Below, piece after piece: positions 58,559-64,000 of a DNA stretch of 64,000 bases. Below the pieces are notes generated by a model. The model was given only the letters and a program-made list of their open reading frames with translations, did no database searches and was not told the DNA's origin. The stretch is from assembly GCF_024756235.1 (NCBI RefSeq), contig NZ_JANUGY010000001.1, forward strand, positions 849,711 through 913,710, read 5' to 3'. Each line of letters starts with the position of its first letter. Positions within the stretch are counted from its first letter, which is position 1. The position numbers and the translations under genes are program-made. The stretch is from Massilia kyonggiensis. Its GTDB lineage: Bacteria; Pseudomonadota; Gammaproteobacteria; Burkholderiales; Burkholderiaceae_D.

Positions 58559-60244
58559 ATGCTGAAAAAACTAAGGATCGGTCCCAAGCTGCTGCTGGCG
58601 CCCGGCATGGTGCTGGTGCTGCTCTTGATGCTGTCCGGTGCCGCCTGGTACGGGATGGTGCGCCAGAACGCGTCGCTGGAACACATGGTGCAGGTCCGTG
58701 CGGCGCGCCTGAAAAACGTGGCCGACGTGGCCGGCGACGCCAAGTACGTCCACGCCAACGCCTATCAGCTGCTGGCCTGGATCAACGGCAGCTTCGCCAA
58801 GAACCGCCTCGACGCCCTGATCGCCGACATCGGCAAGCGCCACGCCGCCGTGCAGGCGCAGTTGCAGGAACTCGCGCGCACGACCGAAGGCGCGGAGCGC
58901 AAGCCGGTCGACGCGTCGCTGGCCGCGCTGGCGGCCTACCGCAAGGCCGTGCAGGAAACCATCGAGATGGCGCAGGTCGACCAGTCGATCGCCACCAATT
59001 CGATGCAGAAGGCGGAAAAGGAATTCATGGTGCTGAACCAGCAGCTGGCCCAACTGGCCGCGCTGGAAAAGACCCTCAGCGAACAGGCCTATGCCGCCGC
59101 GCGCACGGAGTTCCACAACCTGGGCACGTGGATGGCCGTGCTGGTGCTGCTGTCGATCGCCGCGTCGCTGGCCGTCACGATGTTGGTCCGCCGCGCCATG
59201 CTGCGCGACATCGGGAGCATCTCGGCCGTCGTGGGCGAGCTGGCCGAAGGCCGCCTGTGCGCGAGCGCCCACAACGACGGCCGCGACGAAATCGCCGACA
59301 CGGCGCGCGCGCTCGACCAGACCATCGCCAACCTGAACGCGACCCTGCGCAGCGTGCTCGATTCCGTGCGCTCGATCGACACGGCATCGAAGGAGATCGC
59401 CAGCGGCAACCTCGACCTGTCGACCCGCACCGAGCTGCAGGCCGGTTCCCTGCAGCAGACCGCGAGCGCGATGGAGACGCTGACCCAGGCCGTGAAAGGC
59501 AATGCCGACAACGCCCGCCTGGCGACGGAACTCGCGGCCGAGGCGGCACGGCTGGCGGCCGGCGGCGGCCAGGCCGTCGACCGCGCCGTCGCCACGATGG
59601 AATCGATCCGCGCCAGCTCGCGCAAGATCGTCGAGATCACCGGCGTCATCGACGGCATCTCGTTCCAGACCAACCTCCTCGCGCTGAACGCGGCCGTCGA
59701 GGCGGCGCGCGCCGGCGAACAGGGGCGCGGCTTCGCCGTCGTGGCCAGCGAAGTGCGCACGCTGGCCCAGCGCTCCGCGTCCGCCGCCAAGGAGATCAAG
59801 GCGCTGATCGCCGATTCGGTGGCGATCATCGACAACGGCAGCGCGTCCGTCAACGAGGCCGGCTCCAGCATGGGCAGCGTGGTCGCGTCGGTGCAGCAGG
59901 TGAACGACATCATCAACCGCATCAGCGCCGCCAGCAGCGAACAGGCCGACGGCATCGCCGAAGTGAATCGCGCCGTCGGCCAGATGGACGACATGACGCA
60001 GCAGAACGCCGCGCTCGTCGAACAGGCCGCGGCGGCGGCGGCCAGCCTGCACGAGCAGACCGTCAATCTCGCGCGCGCGGTGTCGATTTTCCGCATCGAG
60101 GATGGGCAGGACGAAACGGCACCGGCCCCCATCGAACGGCGTGCCCCGGACAGCCCGATGCGCGGGCGTCCCGCGCTCGCGCATTACGCGACGGAGGACG
60201 AGAAAGAAGCGCCCCGGCCCCGGCGTGCCGCCAACGGCCGCTGA
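58559..60244 (+). CDS. Methyl-accepting chemotaxis protein
   Basis: A 561-residue receptor. TM1 is at about residues 12-34. A periplasmic four-helix-type region runs to about 190 ([42 protein letters not shown]). TM2 lies at about 193-213, followed by HAMP and the MA domain, whose tip is [41 protein letters not shown]. No CheR pentapeptide was seen at the C-terminus. The GGGAG ribosome site supports ATG 58559; the longer frame is encoded by the hairpin repeats and is not real. Confidence 0.93.
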   Translation: MLKKLRIGPKLLLAPGMVLVLLLMLSGAAWYGMVRQNASLEHMVQVRAARLKNVADVAGDAKYVHANAYQLLAWINGSFAKNRLDALIADIGKRHAAVQAQLQELARTTEGAERKPVDASLAALAAYRKAVQETIEMAQVDQSIATNSMQKAEKEFMVLNQQLAQLAALEKTLSEQAYAAARTEFHNLGTWMAVLVLLSIAASLAVTMLVRRAMLRDIGSISAVVGELAEGRLCASAHNDGRDEIADTARALDQTIANLNATLRSVLDSVRSIDTASKEIASGNLDLSTRTELQAGSLQQTASAMETLTQAVKGNADNARLATELAAEAARLAAGGGQAVDRAVATMESIRASSRKIVEITGVIDGISFQTNLLALNAAVEAARAGEQGRGFAVVASEVRTLAQRSASAAKEIKALIADSVAIIDNGSASVNEAGSSMGSVVASVQQVNDIINRISAASSEQADGIAEVNRAVGQMDDMTQQNAALVEQAAAAAASLHEQTVNLARAVSIFRIEDGQDETAPAPIERRAPDSPMRGRPALAHYATEDEKEAPRPRRAANGR

Positions 60245-60248
60245 GCGT

Positions 60249-60818
60249 TCAGCGGAACGGCTTGCTGACCCAGCGCGACCCGGCCAGGCCGAACCGCCAG
60301 GGCACGTCGACGGCTTTCGAAATCCCGATGCGCGGCCCGCTGACCACCTCGATGCCTTTGGGTGCCGGCGCCAGCTCAAACGGCGCCGCGGCCAGCGAGT
60401 GGCCGTTCAGGGCGCGCGTCACGCCCAACGCCTGGCACAGCTTGCCGGGTCCGGAACACAGCAGCCAGTGGTCGCGCGTGCCGCGCCGCTCGACCATCGT
60501 GTCGATGCCCGTCACGGGTTCGAGCGCGCGGATCAGCACCCCGGCGCCATGCCCCTCTTCCCGGCAGACGAAATTCAGGCACCAGTGGATGCCGTAGGAG
60601 CGGTAGACGTAGGCGTGCGCGGGCGGCCCGAACATCGCGAAATTGCGGTCGGTGGGGCCGGAGTAGCTGTGCGAGGCGGGATCTTCGCCGTCATAGGCTT
60701 CCGTCTCGACGATGCGGCCGCCGACGCCGTCGACAAGCACCGTGACGCCGATCAGCTGGCGCGCGACCAGGTGCGAAGGTGCTAGAAAATCAATGTCGGC
60801 GAGGATGGTTGAGGACAT
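60249..60818 (-). CDS. 3-methyladenine/alkyladenine DNA glycosylase (AAG/MPG family)
   Basis: A 189-residue AAG-fold glycosylase: DFLAPSHLVARQLIGVTVLVDGVGGRIVETEAYDGEDPASHSYSGPTDRN, then MFGPPAHAYVYRSYGIHWCLNFVC and the C-terminal CSGPGKLCQALGVTRALNGH. The glutamate in VETEAYDG acts as general base. It excises alkylated purines and hypoxanthine in base-excision repair. It may matter that the other methyladenine glycosylase gene in the window, tag, is a decayed fragment. Confidence 0.93.
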   Translation of the reverse strand: MSSTILADIDFLAPSHLVARQLIGVTVLVDGVGGRIVETEAYDGEDPASHSYSGPTDRNFAMFGPPAHAYVYRSYGIHWCLNFVCREEGHGAGVLIRALEPVTGIDTMVERRGTRDHWLLCSGPGKLCQALGVTRALNGHSLAAAPFELAPAPKGIEVVSGPRIGISKAVDVPWRFGLAGSRWVSKPFR

Positions 60819-60968
60819 GGGGCAATTCTATATTGTTAAGATTTGACAGGTCGCACTGTCGATTTTGCTACACAAAAGCAATACTTTGCTGCAACTTCAA
60901 CGGCACTGGTTTATAGTGACTAACTTCGCATGGTTTTCCGTGCAGCATCACCTGTTTCCCGTCCAGTC

Positions 60969-61841
60969 ATGAGTACAGCAGCCGCCCTGGCGCGCCCGAG
61001 CGCCGTCGCCGAGGATCCCGTCGACGCCCTGATCAAGTCGATCCGGATCCCGCCTCGCCCGAGCCTGCTCGCCGACCTGCAACGGGAACTCGCCTCGGAA
61101 GACCCGAGCCCGGCCGCCATCGGCCGCATCGTCGCCAGCGACGTCGGCATGTCGGGCGCACTGCTGAAACTTGCCAATTCATCCATCTTCGGGGGCCGGC
61201 GCAAGGCCAAGTCGATCGAGCAGGCGATCCTGTTCCTCGGCATTAACCAGGTCGCATCCCTGATGACCGGGCTGCTCGCACGCCAATCGATCCCGGCCAA
61301 CGGCGCCGCGCTGGCCAGCTTCTGGGAAGTGTCGAGCCGCCGCGCCGAGGCGATGGTGTTCCTGTCGCGCCGCCTGCGCATCGGCGAGGCCGACGTGGCG
61401 CACACCTTCGGGCTGTTCTGCGACACCGGCGTGCCGCTGCTGATGGACCGCTTCCCCGACTACGCCGCCACCTATGCCGCGGCGTCGCTGGAGGCGGAGC
61501 GTCCGTTCACGACGCTGGAAGAAGAGCGCCACAACACGAGCCACACGGCCATCGGCACCCTGCTGGCGCGCAACTGGGGCCTGTCGGAGGATGTCGCCTG
61601 GTCCATCCTGCACCACCATGATTACGCGGTCCTGGACGACACCGACACGACGTCGACGGTGCGCTCGCTCGTGGCGCTGTCGCTGCTGGCGGAAAGCGCG
61701 ATCCGCAAATACCAGGGCGATGCTGAATCGCTCGAATGGAACAAGGGCGGCGCGCGGGCGGTCGCCTACCTGGGCCTCTCCGACGAGGAAACGGCCGAGC
61801 TGCTCGACGAGCTGCACGAAGCCTTCCACGACGACCAGTAA
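60969..61841 (+). CDS. HDOD-domain protein
   Basis: A roughly 290-residue HDOD protein: IKSIRIPPRPSLLADLQRELASEDPSPAAIGRIVASDVGMSGALLKLANSSIFGG at the start, KSIEQAILFLGINQVASLMTGL in the middle and the H-x-x-x-G-x-L segment HTAIGTLLARNWGLSEDVAWSILHHHDY. HDOD proteins lack phosphodiesterase metals and act in signalling scaffolds for motility or stress. An in-frame ATG at 60930 exists. I prefer 60969 because TATAGT at 60912-60917 looks like the -10 box and would leave almost no leader for the earlier start. Confidence 0.88.
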   Translation: MSTAAALARPSAVAEDPVDALIKSIRIPPRPSLLADLQRELASEDPSPAAIGRIVASDVGMSGALLKLANSSIFGGRRKAKSIEQAILFLGINQVASLMTGLLARQSIPANGAALASFWEVSSRRAEAMVFLSRRLRIGEADVAHTFGLFCDTGVPLLMDRFPDYAATYAAASLEAERPFTTLEEERHNTSHTAIGTLLARNWGLSEDVAWSILHHHDYAVLDDTDTTSTVRSLVALSLLAESAIRKYQGDAESLEWNKGGARAVAYLGLSDEETAELLDELHEAFHDDQ

Positions 61842-61924
61842 CGCGTCTTTACTTCCGCCCCGGACCGGCAGATACTTCGAGTCATAAGACCGAAAATCGA
61901 CGAATCGCCGGCCGAGGAGGAGAC

Positions 61925-63103
61925 ATGAAACGCCTGGCGTCCCTGCTGCTCGTATTACCCCTGCTGCTGGCCGGCTGCGCCAGCACACCGCAATTGAACG
62001 CCCCGCCGCCGCTGTTCGCCGACGCGTCGTTCAAGCCGCCGTCGGAGCCGGTCGGCGCACAGAACCTGTTCACGCTGAGCCCCGCCATGGAGGCCTACCT
62101 GCACAGTCCCGGCTTCGAGGCGCACTTGCGCAGCAAGGGCCTGGAACGGGGCCTGATCGACGCGCTGTACAGCAAGACCGACCTGAAACTCGAATACGAC
62201 GCCAGCCGCACGCGCACGGCCGCCGAAACGTACGAGGCGCGCGCCGGCAACTGCCTGTCGCTCGTCGTCATGACGGCCGCCTTCGCGCGCGAGCTCGGCA
62301 TGACGGTGCGCTTCCGCAGCGTGCTCGCGGACGAGACGTGGAGCCGCGACGGCGGCATCTACCTCGTGGCCTCGCACGTCAACATCGCGCTCGGCCACCG
62401 CAAGCGCAGCGGCCTGCTGTACGACGAAACGTCCGAGCGCGAGCTGGTCGTCGACTTCCTGCCGCCGCCGGAAGCGAGCCGCTTCCACACGCGCCAGCTG
62501 GAAGAAGAAGACATCGTCGCGCTGTACCTCAACAACCGCGCCGCCGAATCCCTCGTGCAGGGCAAGGTCGACGACGCCTACTGGTGGGCGCGCGCCGCGG
62601 TGGCGACCAATCCGCCGAACGCGATTGCCTACAACACGCTGGGCGTCATCTACCAGCGCCACGGTGATCTCGTCATGGCCGAACGGGCCTTGCGCACGGC
62701 CCTCGACCGCGAACCGGAAAGCATCGTCGTGATGCAGAACCTCGGCCCCCTGCTGGCGGCGACCGGCCGCCCGGCCGAAGCGGCCGAGATGGCGCGGCGC
62801 GTGGCCAGGATCGAACCGGTCCCGCCGTTCCAGTACTTCGACAAGGGCATGGTGGCGTTGAAGGCGGGCGACTACGACGCCGCGCGCAAGCTGTTCGAAC
62901 GCGAAGTCAAACGCGCGCCCTACTACGACGAATTCCACTTCTGGCTGGCGGTGACGCTGCTGCAGCTGGGCGAGGCAAAAGAAGCGCGCGAACAGCTCGC
63001 GCTGGCGATCGACACGAGCACGAAGTCGGACAATCGCCAGCTGTACTCGGCCAAGCTGGCGCACCTGAAGCGGCAGAGCGCGAACAGCGTCCGCATTTAT
63101 TAG
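61925..63103 (+). CDS. Lipoprotein with transglutaminase-like and TPR domains
   Basis: A 392-residue lipoprotein. The lipobox LLAGCAS puts the lipidated Cys at 18. A transglutaminase/cysteine-peptidase-like domain follows with RAGNCLSLVVMTAAFARELG (Cys110) and ASHVNIALG (His151). The C-terminal half carries tetratricopeptide repeats (AYNTLGVIYQRHGDLVMAERALRTALDREPES, AGDYDAARKLFEREVKRAP). Likely anchored to the outer membrane. Function unknown; possible role in processing or binding surface proteins. Ends at a terminator. Confidence 0.88.
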   Translation: MKRLASLLLVLPLLLAGCASTPQLNAPPPLFADASFKPPSEPVGAQNLFTLSPAMEAYLHSPGFEAHLRSKGLERGLIDALYSKTDLKLEYDASRTRTAAETYEARAGNCLSLVVMTAAFARELGMTVRFRSVLADETWSRDGGIYLVASHVNIALGHRKRSGLLYDETSERELVVDFLPPPEASRFHTRQLEEEDIVALYLNNRAAESLVQGKVDDAYWWARAAVATNPPNAIAYNTLGVIYQRHGDLVMAERALRTALDREPESIVVMQNLGPLLAATGRPAEAAEMARRVARIEPVPPFQYFDKGMVALKAGDYDAARKLFEREVKRAPYYDEFHFWLAVTLLQLGEAKEAREQLALAIDTSTKSDNRQLYSAKLAHLKRQSANSVRIY

Positions 63104-63110
63104 AAAGTAA

Positions 63111-63132
63111 AACGGCCGCGTCGGCGGCCGTT
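63111..63132 (+). terminator. Rho-independent terminator
   Basis: A 9-bp perfect stem (63111-63119 with 63124-63132) has a 4-nt loop. A/T-rich flanks on both sides suit termination of the lipoprotein gene and of infA on the opposite strand. Confidence 0.8.
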
Positions 63133-63152
63133 GTGTTGCTGGCGCCCGCCGA

Positions 63153-63416
63153 TCAGCGGCGGCGCTGGCGCGCGGCCGACGGTCCGGGGGTACCGCGGGT
63201 TTCGAGATGGCGGAACACGATGCGGCCCTTGTTCAGGTCATACGGCGACATCTCCAGCGTGACGCGGTCGCCGGCGATGATGCGGATGTGGTTCTTCTTC
63301 ATCCGGCCGGACGTGTACGCGACCAGCTGGTGACCGTTCTCGAGGTCCACACGGAAACGCATCTCCGGCAGCACTTCGGTGACCTTGCCATTCATTTCGA
63401 TCAGCTCTTCTTTCAT
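63153..63416 (-). CDS. infA: Translation initiation factor IF-1
   Basis: An 87-residue IF-1 with an S1/OB fold: [44 protein letters not shown] and [20 protein letters not shown], plus a basic tail. The length is about 15 residues more than E. coli IF-1, and the gene is not in a ribosomal-protein operon. This matches the second, longer infA copy found in many Burkholderiales. The ATG at 63416 follows the normal N-terminus; the longer frame is not homologous. Confidence 0.93.
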   Translation of the reverse strand: MKEELIEMNGKVTEVLPEMRFRVDLENGHQLVAYTSGRMKKNHIRIIAGDRVTLEMSPYDLNKGRIVFRHLETRGTPGPSAARQRRR

Positions 63417-63664
63417 GGTTTTCCTTTCGATGTGGTCCCGGCCCCTCCGTATGGCATGCGCCCGGGATAGCGAAATAGCTATCGCAGCGTCATCCTCGGG
63501 ACGCTGGTCACGCATTGCCTGCTGGGGTCGGGAAAAAGCGGCGCCGGCTTGGTTTGTGGCGCCGTGAATGGGGATGGGACCGATATGGGGACGTTGCTGC
63601 GAAAAAAAAGGGGGTTTAATCAGTTCGTCGGGAACTTAGTCAAATCTGCGCAGTCTTATGCAGT

Positions 63665-64000
63665 ATGAGCAAGCTTCTTTCCATTGGCGCCGCCGCCAAG
63701 ACACTTGGGGTCTCAACAAGCACATTGCGCCGCTGGGAGGCCGCCGGTCGGCTCGTCCCGATCCGGACCGAAGGCGGGCAGCGGCGCTACGATCTCGCAG
63801 CACTGCGTCCTGGGCATATCCATGGCGCCGTCATACCGCTACGGACGGTGGCCTACGCGCGAGTGTCGAGCCACGACCAGCGCGCGGACCTCGAGCGCCA
63901 GAAGCAGGTGCTCGAATTGTACTGCGCTGCCCAGGGCTGGCCCTTCGACATCATTGCCGACCTGGGCTCCGGTATGAACTACCACAAGAAGGGCTTGCGA
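63665..64000 (+). CDS. tnpA: IS607-family serine recombinase TnpA (3' partial)
   Basis: The first 112 codons are present and the frame runs off the window. An N-terminal MerR-like helix-turn-helix (LSIGAAAKTLGVSTSTLRRWEAAGRL, then GQRRYDLAAL) is joined to a resolvase catalytic domain starting VAYARVSSHDQRADLERQKQVL. The nucleophile Ser is in ARVSS (about 68-69). IS607 TnpAs move circular intermediates of IS607 elements and are usually followed by a tnpB gene, which would lie beyond the edge. The element's left end is probably within 63540-63665, in the infA upstream region. Confidence 0.88.
   Translation, partial: MSKLLSIGAAAKTLGVSTSTLRRWEAAGRLVPIRTEGGQRRYDLAALRPGHIHGAVIPLRTVAYARVSSHDQRADLERQKQVLELYCAAQGWPFDIIADLGSGMNYHKKGLR

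Noticed and set aside
58571..60379. A 602-codon open frame antisense to the chemoreceptor gene
   Set aside because: Shadow; crosses the glycosylase gene's end and lacks any recognisable domain.
1..64000. CRISPR arrays, tRNA or rRNA genes, riboswitches
   Set aside because: No regularly spaced direct repeats beyond the two-copy hairpin unit, and no tRNA cloverleaf or conserved riboswitch core was noticed; a covariance-model scan would be decisive.

Overview
The window is GC-rich, with G or C at most third codon positions, and densely coding on both strands. Gene content points to a betaproteobacterium of the Burkholderiales, most likely Oxalobacteraceae (Massilia/Telluria/Duganella-like). The main reasons are a DUF1841 gene, the divergent pmbA/darP pair, an 87-codon second-type infA, parE followed by parC, and a complete-looking aerobic phenylacetate operon with paaX. 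The genus assignment is inference; there is no rRNA gene in the window to test it. No rRNA, tRNA or CRISPR array was seen.

Layout. 1-9.7 kb: the end of an aspartyl-protease/Sel1 protein, small hypotheticals, two c-type cytochromes, a MoxR-GNAT-VWA operon, a CPBP membrane protease, a CPA2-type antiporter overlapping a YbdK-type carboxylate-amine ligase, and small stress or detoxification proteins. 9.7-10.8 kb: a TnpB-only IS200/IS605-type element lying directly upstream of an ArsR-type regulator. 11.5-13.2 kb: a Fur-box-controlled gene of unknown function, a class I amidotransferase-type hydrolase, and a long LexA-like palindrome ahead of parE. 13.3-17.6 kb: topoisomerase IV (parE, parC). 17.7-21.0 kb: two secreted low-complexity proteins that share an identical promoter motif, a secreted M64 metallopeptidase and a membrane-anchored protein. 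21.0-26.0 kb: acetyltransferases, rhodanese, a GlxA-like regulator, a YciI protein, a relic of a tag gene and an exported cyanophycinase. 26.2-28.5 kb: argH and two small followers.

28.6-41.8 kb is the phenylacetate catabolon. It is transcribed leftward as paaABCDE-paaG-paaH-paaI-paaK-paaJ-paaY-paaZ, with a cupin gene at the end. The divergent repressor gene paaX lies across an intergenic region that holds a PaaX-like half operator. PaaK activates phenylacetate to the CoA ester, PaaABCDE epoxidises the ring, PaaG isomerises to the oxepin, PaaZ opens and oxidises it, and PaaH and PaaJ finish beta-oxidation. PaaI and PaaY are the salvage thioesterases. No paaF is present.

41.8-52.7 kb: an M14 carboxypeptidase, nfsB, an RTX/DUF4214 protein, pmbA, the darP-mog-esterase operon, and a compact leftward operon of secreted protein, LytS-type kinase, LytTR regulator and S41 peptidase. 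52.8-57.7 kb: a class III aminotransferase convergent with a radical-SAM KamA-like/MFS/FAH operon. 58.0-63.4 kb: a stand-alone Cache protein and a chemoreceptor separated by tandem hairpins, an alkyladenine glycosylase, an HDOD protein, a transglutaminase/TPR lipoprotein and infA. The right edge cuts an IS607-family serine recombinase.

Points most worth following: the 18-nt motif at identical distance from the -10 boxes of two secreted-protein genes; the LexA-like palindrome upstream of parE; the TnpB with an altered RuvC-II; the Fur-controlled unknown gene; and the KamA-MFS-FAH cluster.
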